NCBI GenBank assembly: GCA_001701165.1
Contig: DAAP01000052.1
Location: 1 to 40,918 of the forward strand
DNA: 40,918 nucleotides
Source: Bacteroidales bacterium H4
Lineage (GTDB): Bacteria > Bacteroidota > Bacteroidia > Bacteroidales > Muribaculaceae
Direction: 5' to 3'
Shown: positions 1 through 9,668 of the stretch, piece by piece
Position numbering within the stretch: the stretch's first letter is position 1
Layout of the letters: every line of letters begins with the position of its first letter
The notes under the pieces: generated by a model
Seen by the model: only the letters and a program-made list of their open reading frames with translations
Told to the model about the DNA's origin: nothing
Database searches by the model: none
Translations under genes and position numbers: made by a program

Positions 1-354
1 CAAAACGTTTAGGACAACATTGATAGTCACCACCAACAAATTCCGTCGCAAATGCTGCCGATAAAAATTATCAGACCATAATGACACAGTCAAATAGTGC
101 ATGCTCTAACATGTCCAGATGACAGCCCATTGCGATATTAACTTTATTTAACCATATTTTATGTCACTTTTAGGACGCCTTATGCGTCTAATAAGCAAAA
201 GAACAATACAAGAGATTTTTTCAAAGAAACAGTTTCCATAGGTTTTTTTAGATAATAACAATCAGACAATTCTACGTCTTTCGGCCCGGGGTTCCCGGCG
301 ATGGGAGCCCCGGCGAAATGACAAGAATTCTAAGAAAAGCCCCCACACAATCCG
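1..354. other. Upstream non-coding region of the outer-membrane barrel gene
   Basis: No convincing gene is visible here. The sequence is AT-rich up to about 280 and then turns GC-rich. A short inverted repeat, GACGC (174-178) with GCGTC (184-188), could be the end of an upstream transcript. A much stronger hairpin at 286-313 is listed separately. No TTTG plus TAnnTTTG promoter pair was found at the right spacing. The promoter of the downstream gene is therefore not assigned. Confidence 0.5.
286..313 (+). promoter_or_regulatory. GC-rich 11-bp hairpin in the leader of the barrel gene
   Basis: CCGGGGTTCCC (286-296) pairs with GGGAGCCCCGG (303-313) around a 6-nt loop. The only non-Watson-Crick pair is one G-U. 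It lies 41 nt before the start codon at 355. No T-run follows on either strand, so it does not look like an ordinary intrinsic terminator. It may be a leader structure controlling translation or mRNA stability. The structure is seen in the sequence; the role is inference. Confidence 0.55.
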
Positions 355-2778
355 ATGAACAAATTTGCGACATCATTCCTCCTCGCGCTCCTCCTAATAA
401 TATGTATGGGCAGCACGCCCGCCTCGGCCTATACCGTCAAGGTGAAAGCCGTAGACCCGTCGGGCAATCCCGAAGAATATGCAACATGCCGTGTTTTCGG
501 CAGCGACAGCATCCACCCCGTGGCAGCCGGCGTCACTGATACGCTGGGCATTTGGACGGGCAGTATCGCCAAGGCCGGAACACACCGCCTGCAACTGGAA
601 GTGATTGGCAGCGCCGTGGCCGTCAAAAATTTCACCATCAGCGATGCAGCCCCCGTAGCCGATCTCGGGACAATGACCTCCGGCATCAACGAGCTTTCGG
701 AAGTCGTGGTTACTGCTCAGCGCCCCATAATCACCAAGGAAATCGACCGCATAGGCTATGACGTCAAGGCCGATGCAACGGCACAGACGCTCACTGTCCG
801 CGAAGTCCTGCGCCGCGTCCCTATGGTCAGCGTCGACGGCGAGGGCAATATCAAGGTCAACGGAAGCTCTAATTTCAAGGTCTTCAAAAACGGCCGTCCC
901 AGCAACTCGCTCAGCAAAAACGCCAAGGACATCTTTGACGCCCTACCGGCAGCATCCATCAAGCGTATCGAAGTCATCACCGAACCGGGTGCCAAGTATG
1001 ATGCCGAGGGTATCGGCGCCATCCTCAACATCGTCACGGACAATGAAACTGTCATCAAGGGCATCACCGGTCGCGTAGGCGGCAGCTACGACTTTATTAA
1101 CAATCGTGCGGACGGTAATCTATGGCTATCCTCCCAAATCGACAAAGTGACTTTCAGTATCAGCGGTGGTGTATCCAGTATTCCCGAAAAAATGCAGCGA
1201 AACCGCTCAGAATACGATTATACCTACGAAAACGGAACACGAAGCCTACGCACCGAGGATCAACGCGTCCACGGCTTGGTCGAGTGGTTCGGCGGCGAAG
1301 CATCCTGGGAAATCGACTCGCTCAATCTCATCTCCGGCGAATTTAACGGCTATGAATACCACGTCAATGGATATGGCACCGGGACACAGTCCCTGACCGA
1401 TGCCAACGGTAGCCTGCTCAGCAAATACTCCTCCACGTATGATATCGCCAACTCGTCCTACTTCGACATCGACGGCAACATCAACTATCAGCATCTGACT
1501 CGGCGCAAGGGCGAAGCATTGACTTTCAGCTATATGATTTCTACCACGCGCCAAAAACAACAAGCCGATACGCACTACAGCGACATCTTTGGCTCAATGT
1601 TCGAATACACGGATTTCAACAACGATTTCCGACTCAACTTCATCGAGCATACCTTCCAAGCCGACTGGACTCGCCCCGTAGTCAAAAGTCATACGCTGGA
1701 CATGGGTGCCAAGTATATCCTACGTCGCAACCGCTCTAAGACCAACAGCGAGTATATCGGATGGCAGAATCTGTACAGCGATTTCCGCCACATCACGGAC
1801 GTTGCCGCTGCATACGCCGAGTACTCCTTAAAAGTCAGCAAAATGATGCTGCGTGCCGGCCTACGCTACGAGTTCTCCAAGCTCAAGGCCGACTATCCCG
1901 ACGGCAGTCAGGACGCGTTCTCATCCAGCCTCAACGACTGGGTACCCAGTGCCGCCGCTTCATGGCAAATTAACGATGCCAATACCCTGACGGCCAATTA
2001 CGCCACACGCATCAGCCGCCCCGGTATATCCTACCTCAACCCGGCCAAGAAGTACACACCGACCTCCCTGTCAGAAGGCAATCCCAATCTCGAAAGTGCA
2101 CATGCACAGAGCGTCAAACTCACCTATATGCTGATACGTCCGCGCATCAACCTCAACTTGTGGTCGCAATACGCATTCACCAACAACGACATAGCCGGCG
2201 TCACAATTCTGGAAGGCAATATCCTGCACAACACTTACGAAAACATAGGCAAGATACGTACATTCTCAGCCGGTGGCTTTATGCAATGGACGCCCATGGA
2301 CAAAACTTCTGTCATGATTTCCGGCAGCATAAATTATAACGACATCAGCCAGACGATATTCAAAAACACCGGCTGGGGCGGCAATATCTATATGCGTGCC
2401 ACGCAAAAGCTGCCGCTCAATATCGAAGCCGAACTATGGGCCAACTACTATCAGTTCTCTCTATCCGATGCTTTCACCCGCAGCAAAAACGGCTTTATGA
2501 ATAATTTCTGGTACGGACTTTCTCTTACAGGCAGTTACTTAAAAAACAAGGCACTAAGCGTCTCACTGCGACTGACCAACCCCTTCGGACAGCATAACAG
2601 CTACTTCAGAAACGAGGCTGTTCGCGGTGCATACACCGGCACAAGCGTGATGCGCATGGATGATATGCGTATGCAGATAGGTCTATCAGTCGGCTATCGC
2701 TTCGGCAACCTCAACGCCTCGGTCAAAAAAACAGCCGCTCGTATCACCAACGATGACCTCCAAGGCCGCAAAAACTAA
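355..2778 (+). CDS. Outer-membrane beta-barrel protein, TonB-dependent-receptor-like
   Basis: The 807-aa product starts with a clear signal peptide (about residues 1-25, ending in SAS-A). A carboxypeptidase-regulatory-like beta domain follows (about 26-110), typical of Bacteroidota receptors. Next is a plug-like region (about 115-225) beginning ELSEVVVTAQRP and containing an EVLRRVP segment and IKRIEVITEPGAKYDAEG. The rest is a long alternating, aromatic-rich beta-barrel. The pattern fits the OMP_b-brl_3 / TonB receptor superfamily, which sits in the outer membrane. The substrate cannot be read from the sequence. No SusD-like partner or TonB/ExbB gene is next to it, so this is an orphan receptor or a non-TonB barrel. 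The start at 355 is chosen because it gives an intact signal peptide. Confidence 0.88.
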   Translation: MNKFATSFLLALLLIICMGSTPASAYTVKVKAVDPSGNPEEYATCRVFGSDSIHPVAAGVTDTLGIWTGSIAKAGTHRLQLEVIGSAVAVKNFTISDAAPVADLGTMTSGINELSEVVVTAQRPIITKEIDRIGYDVKADATAQTLTVREVLRRVPMVSVDGEGNIKVNGSSNFKVFKNGRPSNSLSKNAKDIFDALPAASIKRIEVITEPGAKYDAEGIGAILNIVTDNETVIKGITGRVGGSYDFINNRADGNLWLSSQIDKVTFSISGGVSSIPEKMQRNRSEYDYTYENGTRSLRTEDQRVHGLVEWFGGEASWEIDSLNLISGEFNGYEYHVNGYGTGTQSLTDANGSLLSKYSSTYDIANSSYFDIDGNINYQHLTRRKGEALTFSYMISTTRQKQQADTHYSDIFGSMFEYTDFNNDFRLNFIEHTFQADWTRPVVKSHTLDMGAKYILRRNRSKTNSEYIGWQNLYSDFRHITDVAAAYAEYSLKVSKMMLRAGLRYEFSKLKADYPDGSQDAFSSSLNDWVPSAAASWQINDANTLTANYATRISRPGISYLNPAKKYTPTSLSEGNPNLESAHAQSVKLTYMLIRPRINLNLWSQYAFTNNDIAGVTILEGNILHNTYENIGKIRTFSAGGFMQWTPMDKTSVMISGSINYNDISQTIFKNTGWGGNIYMRATQKLPLNIEAELWANYYQFSLSDAFTRSKNGFMNNFWYGLSLTGSYLKNKALSVSLRLTNPFGQHNSYFRNEAVRGAYTGTSVMRMDDMRMQIGLSVGYRFGNLNASVKKTAARITNDDLQGRKN

Positions 2779-2799
2779 GAGTCCTCGGAGAACACCAAG

Positions 2800-2890
2800 A
2801 ACAATAGAAATTATAGAAATTATAGAAATAATGGGAGTAATTGGACCTATGCCATTGCTCCCATTATTCTTATTATTCCCACTATTCTCT
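2800..2890. repeat. 9-nt-period tandem array in a convergent gap
   Basis: Between the barrel gene and mutS2 the sequence can be written as consecutive 9-nt units. The first three are near-identical (ATAGAAATT, ATAGAAATT, ATAGAAATA); the period continues more loosely through ATGGGAGTA and ATTGGACCT. The array includes the inverted repeat listed as a terminator candidate. The 9-nt period matches the arrays in the thi operon gaps, although the unit sequence differs. A reading frame through it gives only a low-complexity Ile-Glu peptide, so it is treated as non-coding. Confidence 0.6.
2827..2868. terminator. Candidate bidirectional terminator between convergent genes
   Basis: AATAATGGGAG (2827-2837) and CTCCCATTATT (2858-2868) form a perfect 11-bp inverted repeat. 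Partial pairing continues into the loop (AAT with ATT). It lies between two converging stop codons (2778 and 2897), which is where a shared terminator is expected. The flanks are T-rich on both strands, but there is no uninterrupted T-run, so termination is inferred. Confidence 0.5.
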
Positions 2891-2896
2891 CCCGGA

Positions 2897-5455
2897 TTAC
2901 CCCAGATTGACGACAGTGATGCCGGCACCGCCGAAGCGGACATCCTCGTCGGCATAGGACCTTACCGCCGAGACTGTATCAAGATACTGCCGTATTGCGG
3001 TACGCAGCACACCCGTACCGGTGCCGTGCAGGATGCGCACGCGTCCGGCGCTGAACTGCACAGCGTCATCTATAAAGTGCATCACGGCTTGTAAAGCCTC
3101 GTCGGCACGGAAGCCGCGAAGGTCTATCTCCGGATTGAAGGACAATTGACGACGGCGTATATCCTCGCCCGTGGACACGGAGACAAAGGACGCAGCCTGC
3201 GATGCCCCACCCTTTTCGGGACGACGCATAGTAGGCGTCAACCGTGCCACCGGAACATCCATCTTCAATGCGCCAAAGGCCACCATAGCTTTCTTGCCAT
3301 CAAGCGAGATGACGCGGCCGGGCTGTCCCTGATTGTCAAGCAATACATATACACCGGGCTCTATTGTACGCACAGGCTCAACCTTGGACGACACTGCGGC
3401 CTTTGGCACGGATGTTTTGGCCTTATTGGTTGATTTTGGGGCACGCTCGACCGGCTGTTCGGCAGCCTTGTCTTCGAGGGCGCGACGCTGTTGGCGCAGA
3501 CGCTCGCGTGCCTGTTGCGTACGATCGCGTTCGGCCTGAGCCTCACGTATGTCGCGTATAGTACGCTCCACAGCCGCATTGCTCTCGCTGACGATGCGCA
3601 GGCCTTCCTGCCGCGCCTCGTCCAGTATGGCACGACTGCGGCTGTCAAGGTCTTGCTGCTTGGTCTCGTAACGGTCGATGACTTCCTCAAGATGTTTATG
3701 ACGTCGACGAATGTCCTCGCGTTTATTGGCCCAGTAACGCTTGTCGCGTGCTATGTCCAGCAGGTACTTGTCCAAATTGACATAGTCGCTACCTACGATG
3801 GCACAGGCATCATCAATGACATCGGACGGCAATCCGGTCTTGCGAGCAATTTCGATAGCAAACGAGCTACCGGGATGTCCTATATCGAGACGGAACAACG
3901 GCTGCATACGCTGGCGGTCGTAGAGCATTGACCCGTTAATTAATCCGGGAACTTCGGAGGCAAGAGTCTTGAGATTTTGGTAATGGGTGGTGACCACGCC
4001 CCACATCCCGGCGGCATTGAAGCGCATTAATAGCGCCTGGGCTATAGCGCCACCTATCTGCGGCTCTGTTCCCGAGCCGAATTCATCGATAAGGAAGAGG
4101 TCGGCATCTCCGGAATGTTCCAGCATATATTTCATCGCCAACAGGTGCGAGCTGTAAGTACTCAGGTCGTCATCCATGGATTGGTCGTCCCCGATGTCCA
4201 CCATCAGGCGCTTCATCACGCCCATATCCGAATCGGCGGACACCGTCGGCAACATTCCGCATTGCAGCATATATTGCTCGACAGCCACGGTTTTCAGCGC
4301 TATGGACTTGCCGCCGGCATTAGGACCGGAAATAACAAGTATACGACCCTTATCATGGTCAAGAGTGATGTCCAACGGAACAATCGCACGACCATGGCGA
4401 TGCAGCGCCGTCTCGAGTGCCGGATGCCGCGCCTGTTGCAGATTTAAGCAGGGGCGGTCGGACAGCCTCGGCATGGCAGCCTCAGTGTCTATGGCCACAC
4501 GTGCCTTAGCCGCAATGAAATCGAGGAGGCCGAGTCGGTCGTTAAGGTCGAGGAGCGCATCAAGATGCGGACGAATGCTATCGGCAGCAGCCACCAGCAA
4601 GCGCACGACTTCACGCCTTTCTTCAAGCTGCAATTGGCGTCCGCGGTTGCCCAACTCGACTACGGCGGCCGGCTCGATATAGACGGTCTTGCCCGTGGCG
4701 CTCTCGTCGTGTACGATACCCTGCACCATACGTTTGTTCATAGGCGCGACAGGCAGCACAAGACGACCGTCACGCATGGCCGGGGCGGTATCCGGCTGTA
4801 CCCATCCTTGGGCAACGGCTTCGCCCAGTACGCGGCGCATAGCCGATGCCATGCGCCGTTGTATGGTTGACATCTCGCGACGTATATCGGCAAGGGCAGC
4901 GGATGCATTGTCGCGCACCTGTCCGAGGTCATCTACGAGCGAAGCTATGACACGCTGCACCTCCGGAGCGGTATCCATGTCGGCGGCGATGTCGCGCAAA
5001 TGCGGATATACAGCCGCACCGCTGTTTTCGGTCTTGTCAAGCCACGAGCGAACACGCATAGCTTGCCTCAAGGCTTTGAGCAGGGTCAGCAATTCGGATG
5101 CCTCGACAAATGTCCCGGGAACAGAGATGCTTTTAAGCGGTCGTTGCAAATCTTCGACAGTGCCGAGGTCGAGGATGTCATCACCGGTCAAGGCCTTCAC
5201 CATCTCGGCCACACGTGCCAAACGGCAGCGCACCTCGCCGGCGTCGGCACTCCACTGCATAGTCTCGAGAGCCAATGTGCGTGCCTGCGGCGAGCTGCAT
5301 CGTCCGACCACCATGGCGCGCACTGCGTCAAAACCAATCTTGCGCTCTATTCCCTGTCGCGGGAACACAAGCACTGAGGCCTTGGCCTCTACACCTTGCA
5401 TATTCTGTTCTGTCGTATTGTCCGTATTATATTGTGTCATCGTATTCGCGAGCAA
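2897..5455 (-). CDS. mutS2: Endonuclease MutS2
   Basis: MutS2 is a MutS-family ATPase with a C-terminal Smr nuclease domain, linked to recombination suppression and, in some bacteria, to rescue of collided ribosomes. The 852-aa product has the family's usual order: MutS2 core (about 36-350), Walker A GPNAGGKS (377-384), Walker B LFLIDEFGSG (453-462) with Glu458, then an Arg/Glu-rich coiled coil (about 560-660). The Smr domain closes the protein (about 773-852), with the DLRG motif and HGTGTG. No N-terminal mismatch-recognition domain is present, as expected. Start codons at 5455, 5440 and 5401 are all possible; the longest is used. It follows the GHL10 gene on the same strand, but 139 nt with a strong hairpin lie between them, so it probably has its own promoter. 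Confidence 0.95.
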   Translation of the reverse strand: MLANTMTQYNTDNTTEQNMQGVEAKASVLVFPRQGIERKIGFDAVRAMVVGRCSSPQARTLALETMQWSADAGEVRCRLARVAEMVKALTGDDILDLGTVEDLQRPLKSISVPGTFVEASELLTLLKALRQAMRVRSWLDKTENSGAAVYPHLRDIAADMDTAPEVQRVIASLVDDLGQVRDNASAALADIRREMSTIQRRMASAMRRVLGEAVAQGWVQPDTAPAMRDGRLVLPVAPMNKRMVQGIVHDESATGKTVYIEPAAVVELGNRGRQLQLEERREVVRLLVAAADSIRPHLDALLDLNDRLGLLDFIAAKARVAIDTEAAMPRLSDRPCLNLQQARHPALETALHRHGRAIVPLDITLDHDKGRILVISGPNAGGKSIALKTVAVEQYMLQCGMLPTVSADSDMGVMKRLMVDIGDDQSMDDDLSTYSSHLLAMKYMLEHSGDADLFLIDEFGSGTEPQIGGAIAQALLMRFNAAGMWGVVTTHYQNLKTLASEVPGLINGSMLYDRQRMQPLFRLDIGHPGSSFAIEIARKTGLPSDVIDDACAIVGSDYVNLDKYLLDIARDKRYWANKREDIRRRHKHLEEVIDRYETKQQDLDSRSRAILDEARQEGLRIVSESNAAVERTIRDIREAQAERDRTQQARERLRQQRRALEDKAAEQPVERAPKSTNKAKTSVPKAAVSSKVEPVRTIEPGVYVLLDNQGQPGRVISLDGKKAMVAFGALKMDVPVARLTPTMRRPEKGGASQAASFVSVSTGEDIRRRQLSFNPEIDLRGFRADEALQAVMHFIDDAVQFSAGRVRILHGTGTGVLRTAIRQYLDTVSAVRSYADEDVRFGGAGITVVNLG

Positions 5456-5540
5456 TGTGAATTGGTTTCAATCAAGCAAAAACCATACCATCCATATCCG
5501 AGCACCGAAACAGTCGTCATCTAACGTGTATCACGCACAT

Positions 5541-5568
5541 GGGGCCGACACCCTGCGATGTCGACCCC
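5541..5568 (-). terminator. Hairpin downstream of the GHL10 gene
   Basis: GGGGCCGACA (5541-5550) pairs with TGTCGACCCC (5559-5568) across an 8-nt loop, a 10-bp stem with one G-U pair. It lies 27 nt past the stop of the hydrolase gene and upstream of mutS2. No T-run follows on the minus strand, so it may be a weak terminator or a stabilising 3' end. Confidence 0.5.
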
Positions 5569-5594
5569 GTGGCTTTATTCATGCACCTGCGGCC

Positions 5595-8500
5595 TCAGCG
5601 TGTCACCTTGGTGACTACGTTACCTTGACGGCGTATATAAATGCCGGGGGCAAGAGGCTGATGTACGCGAATGCCTTGCAGGTTGTAGTATTCCGTCTCG
5701 GAATCATCGGCATCGGCTCCATCAAAGACGACATCTTCCACACCCGTGACGATGCGACGCGTCATCGAATATGCCGCAAGTCCGTCACCCGAGCTGTAAA
5801 CAAATAATCTTGTATTTTGAGCCGAAGCAGCGTTGTCGAGTGTATGAACACCGTCCTCATAGGAGTCTCGTTGTAGCACACTCACAGGCATCGTCGGGTC
5901 GCCACTGCCGCCACTTGCAGTCCAATAATGGCTCGAATTGCCCATACCCTGCGTAGGTACAACCCAGTGCTCCGAACGGCTACCGGAAGCAGTAAAATCT
6001 ACACCGGAACATATAGTCCATTTGGCTCCTTTCGTATTGTCGTGGGTGGCAATGGCCATGAACGAGTATCCGTCATGGGTGAAATATGCCATACCTCCAC
6101 AGAAGTTATCGCCAAAAAGAGTCGCCAAAGGCGTGCTATTGCCCCAGCTGTACAATTTGGGCACACTTTCTGTTCCGGTTACATAGAATCGGTCGGGGCG
6201 ACCGGTAAATACAACGCGTCCGGCGGCGCCTATCGCATTGATTGACATAGATTCCCTTATAACGTTTCCATTAGTAACCTTCCATCGCGTGGCAGTGGTG
6301 CCGTTGGCGGTGAGTACATAATATGTGCCGATGTTCGATACAGTACCCCAGACATCTATATGGTCAACACGTACATCGGTATTTTGACTAAACATCGTTG
6401 TTACGCTTGAGGTAGCAAGATTGACAACACCTATAGAGAGCGTTTTGTTGGCCAAAGACAGGTTATGCACCAGCACCTGCTTGCTTGCATCCAATAGGAC
6501 ATCGTTGGTCGGGTATAAAGCTTTGGTGAATTCTCCGTTAAGGTTAAGTGTAGACAGTTGCTGCCCGGTGGTGCCGTCGAAGCGTATCAGAGATGAGGAT
6601 GCATTACTATTATTTTCACTGCGTGCCGAAATATATACGACATCTCTGCCACCCTGGTCGCCATTCTTGTCGGCACGTGCAACCATACCGCGACTCAGCG
6701 TTTCGCTCAGGCCGGGGTTGTTGTTGGATGCATTGCGTATCCACAGATTGGTGAGGGTCATTTGGGTGGTGTTGTTGCCATTATACGGAGTCACCGTGGG
6801 ATATTCAATCATTTCGCGGCGCGGAGTGTAGTTGCCGTAGTCGGGGTTGACACCGTTGCCCATAATCAACTTGCGCACATCGCTGACAGCGTCCTTGAGC
6901 CCGGCGGTGCTGACGCGGACACGCCAGAAGAAGGTGCCGTTTGCGCCGAGAACCTCGGCCGGAACGGTGTATTGCAGACAGGGATACTCCTTGTGCCATC
7001 CGGTGGTACCGGTAAACACGATATTGGAGAAATTGAGGTCGGTGGCAATCTCGAGGACAGCCTTGTCGTCATTATTGTCGCTGCATACAAATACAATGTC
7101 GTCATTGAGCGTTGCTCCGTCTTCGGGCCAATCGAGGCGCGGCTTGATACACGAAGGCTCTTCCTTGGTGATGAAGTTGCGCACGGCCGAGATACCGTCC
7201 TTGTAATATCCGGAGCGATGATTGATGACGCGCCAATAGTACGGAGTCGAATAATTGAGACCTCCGGTGTTCACTGTATACGACTTGGCTGTGGTATTGT
7301 ATTCCTTGGTTCCGGTGCCGAAATCGGTATTGCCGCAAATCTGCAAAGTATAGCTGTCTGAGGCGACATTGTCTCTCCATACAAAAGTGACGTTGTCGGA
7401 TGTGGCCTGCTCGCCGGCTGTGGGACTTACAAGTGTCACGGGGGTCAGTTGTTCAGGTCCCGGATTGTATACCGAACGGACTGCGCTGACACCATCAAGA
7501 TAGCCTTTTTTGCGGCTGATCACGCGCCAATAGTATGTGGTGGACGAATTGAGCGCCGTCATATCTATGGTATAAGATGTGGCGGAGGTGGTGTATTTGG
7601 AGACATTGCCTCCGAAGTTTTTGTCGGTAGAAATCTGTAATTCGTAGGAATTGACACCCGTGGGATCATTCCAAGTGAACGTCTGCGATGTCGCAGCACG
7701 GGCACCGTCTGCCGGCGAGGTAAGCGTCACGGAAGACAGTGTCTCGGGAGCGGGAATGTAGAACGAACGCACTTCGGACGTCCCATCGATGTAACCGCCC
7801 TTATGGCTGATTACGCGCCAATAATAGGTGGAAGAGGTGGAAAGCGTTGTCAGGTCTACATAACAGGATGTAGTATTGACATTGTAAGTGGACACGCCGC
7901 TTGCAAAGTTCTTGTCCTTACTTATCTGCAAGTCATAGCTTGTGGCTGAAGCCGGGTCGTTCCACCCGAAAGTACACCCTATCGAAACTCTTTCGCCGGC
8001 TGCCGGCGAGGTCAGCGTCACAGCCTTGAGCGTCTCGGACGGAGGCATATTGGAGGTAGCTCCCATGGCCCATTCATTGCCATAGCGGTCGAGGGCGGCC
8101 ACGCCGTGCCAGTAGCCCGAAGTTTTGTTCGAGGGAATAGTGGCGCTTGTCGAGTAAGTGATGTCCACGATATACTCGGCACGCAATCCGTTGTGCTCGG
8201 TAGAGGCTGCCTGTATTGCATTTGTACCCAGAGGCACAGCATACACTATGTAACGGCTGTTGCTCTTGCCTGTCCACGAAAGAGTAGTTCCGCTAAGCTT
8301 GACATTGGTCACCTTACCCAAGTCGGGAGCATTGTACCACGTCATGGCCGGCACCGATGCCGGATATTGATATACCTTCTGTTTGAGGTAGGAGTCAAGG
8401 CCACTACAAGTCGGACCGAACATCGAACGGCTGCTATAGAACATCTCGCCAGGGAAATTGTCGCGCGTGGTGGCTCGCGTCTGGTTGACCTGACGGATGA

Positions 8501-9656
8501 CTTCATCGTAATTGGAGGTATTGTTGCCTTTTTCAAGGAACGAGATAGACAAAGCGCCGAAGATATGACGTCCGAATTTCTTGGCGGCAATGCTATACCA
8601 GTCAATCATCGGGCCGTAGGGGTTGGTGCTATGCGAATTGGTCCAATAGAGCTGCGGAGCAAGGTAGTCCACATGTTTGCTGCGTATCCACGCTATCGGG
8701 TCGGCATATATTGTGCTGTATTGCCAGTCACCGGCTTTGCAGACCAGGCCTTCATAAGTGTGTCCGTACGGAGCCGGAAGCCCGTCAGACTCTTTCACTC
8801 CATTGAATGCAGCACCTGCCGGAGCGATACCGAATCGCACGTATGGTTTGATGTCGTGGATGATGTTATAGGACATCTCCATCAGCTTATTGACGTTGTT
8901 GCGACGCCAGTCGCCGATGCTCATTGTTCCGCCATTATTCTTATACGACTGGTAGTCACTCCAGTCATCGGCGCTTGAATCCTCGGCTATACCGTCCGGA
9001 TAGAAGTAGTCGTCAAAGACGATACCATCGATGTCATACGCGCCGGTCAGTACGGCACACACGTTTCTCAGACGTGCCTGTGTCTTGCCGCTGGCGGGAT
9101 TAAAGACGAACTTGGTCGTATTATTGCTTTGATATGCCGTAATCATCCAGTCCTTCACTGCATTATCAGAACTTGTGGAATACGACGGATTGTCGCCTTT
9201 TGACCAATTTCCCGAGGGAGTACACCAACGCAGAGGATTGACCCACGCGTGTACCTCGATGCCACGTTTGTGGCCTTCGTCAATCCAAGTCTGCAACAAG
9301 TCGATTGAGCATGAGTTGTCTCGAGTTCCTGAAGCATAATGGCTTACGGGCTCGTACACGGCGTACAGCGTTCCGTTATGCGTATATTTTGTGTTATTGT
9401 ACAGACGGTCTGCAAAAGGGCGCACATGGACGCAGACAGCATTGAGGCCGGCAGCTTTGACTTGATTTAACCTGTTGATAATCTCGTTTTTTAACGCAGT
9501 GACATTTCCTCTATTAGCGTATACGGGCCATCCTCCATTGACAGGTGTGAACCAAGCGGCACGGAATTCCTGCTTGGGAGTACTGTCGGCGTAGGAGACA
9601 ACACTGCCTATGGCCGAAAGTGCCATGGCCAAGGCCAAGGCCATGAACTTCTTCAT
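5595..9656 (-). CDS. Secreted GHL10-type glycoside hydrolase with tandem FN3-like repeats
   Basis: The 1353-aa product begins with a signal peptide (MKKFMALALAMAL...). The catalytic domain (about 28-440) resembles the GHL10/DUF187 family, which includes E. coli DigH, a hydrolase of peptide-free peptidoglycan glycans. Visible motifs are FRAAWFTPVNGGWP, HAWVNPLRW, DGIVFDDYFYPDG and DYLAPQLYW. An FN3-like segment (about 445-540) is followed by four repeats of about 100 aa (about 542-945), each with a TSPAAGE-type opening and most with YYWRV. A C-terminal module (about 950-1290) resembles DUF4623 beta-propeller-like domains. The last 35 residues (YYNLQGIRV...PGIYIRRQG) match tails common on Bacteroidales exported proteins. 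The start at 9656 is preferred over 9668 because it puts Met-Lys-Lys first. The true substrate, peptidoglycan or another glycan, is not settled. Confidence 0.85.
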   Translation of the reverse strand: MKKFMALALAMALSAIGSVVSYADSTPKQEFRAAWFTPVNGGWPVYANRGNVTALKNEIINRLNQVKAAGLNAVCVHVRPFADRLYNNTKYTHNGTLYAVYEPVSHYASGTRDNSCSIDLLQTWIDEGHKRGIEVHAWVNPLRWCTPSGNWSKGDNPSYSTSSDNAVKDWMITAYQSNNTTKFVFNPASGKTQARLRNVCAVLTGAYDIDGIVFDDYFYPDGIAEDSSADDWSDYQSYKNNGGTMSIGDWRRNNVNKLMEMSYNIIHDIKPYVRFGIAPAGAAFNGVKESDGLPAPYGHTYEGLVCKAGDWQYSTIYADPIAWIRSKHVDYLAPQLYWTNSHSTNPYGPMIDWYSIAAKKFGRHIFGALSISFLEKGNNTSNYDEVIRQVNQTRATTRDNFPGEMFYSSRSMFGPTCSGLDSYLKQKVYQYPASVPAMTWYNAPDLGKVTNVKLSGTTLSWTGKSNSRYIVYAVPLGTNAIQAASTEHNGLRAEYIVDITYSTSATIPSNKTSGYWHGVAALDRYGNEWAMGATSNMPPSETLKAVTLTSPAAGERVSIGCTFGWNDPASATSYDLQISKDKNFASGVSTYNVNTTSCYVDLTTLSTSSTYYWRVISHKGGYIDGTSEVRSFYIPAPETLSSVTLTSPADGARAATSQTFTWNDPTGVNSYELQISTDKNFGGNVSKYTTSATSYTIDMTALNSSTTYYWRVISRKKGYLDGVSAVRSVYNPGPEQLTPVTLVSPTAGEQATSDNVTFVWRDNVASDSYTLQICGNTDFGTGTKEYNTTAKSYTVNTGGLNYSTPYYWRVINHRSGYYKDGISAVRNFITKEEPSCIKPRLDWPEDGATLNDDIVFVCSDNNDDKAVLEIATDLNFSNIVFTGTTGWHKEYPCLQYTVPAEVLGANGTFFWRVRVSTAGLKDAVSDVRKLIMGNGVNPDYGNYTPRREMIEYPTVTPYNGNNTTQMTLTNLWIRNASNNNPGLSETLSRGMVARADKNGDQGGRDVVYISARSENNSNASSSLIRFDGTTGQQLSTLNLNGEFTKALYPTNDVLLDASKQVLVHNLSLANKTLSIGVVNLATSSVTTMFSQNTDVRVDHIDVWGTVSNIGTYYVLTANGTTATRWKVTNGNVIRESMSINAIGAAGRVVFTGRPDRFYVTGTESVPKLYSWGNSTPLATLFGDNFCGGMAYFTHDGYSFMAIATHDNTKGAKWTICSGVDFTASGSRSEHWVVPTQGMGNSSHYWTASGGSGDPTMPVSVLQRDSYEDGVHTLDNAASAQNTRLFVYSSGDGLAAYSMTRRIVTGVEDVVFDGADADDSETEYYNLQGIRVHQPLAPGIYIRRQGNVVTKVTR

Positions 9657-9668
9657 TTTTAGGATCAT

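Noticed and set aside
2753..3094. Low-complexity peptide from the 9-nt array (Ile-Glu-Ile type)
   Set aside because: The periodic amino acids come from the 9-nt DNA period; the frame then runs antisense to mutS2.
4689..5807. A 372-codon open frame on the plus strand opposite mutS2
   Set aside because: It is Ser/Arg/Thr-rich shadow sequence with no domain. The minus strand carries the complete MutS2 motifs.
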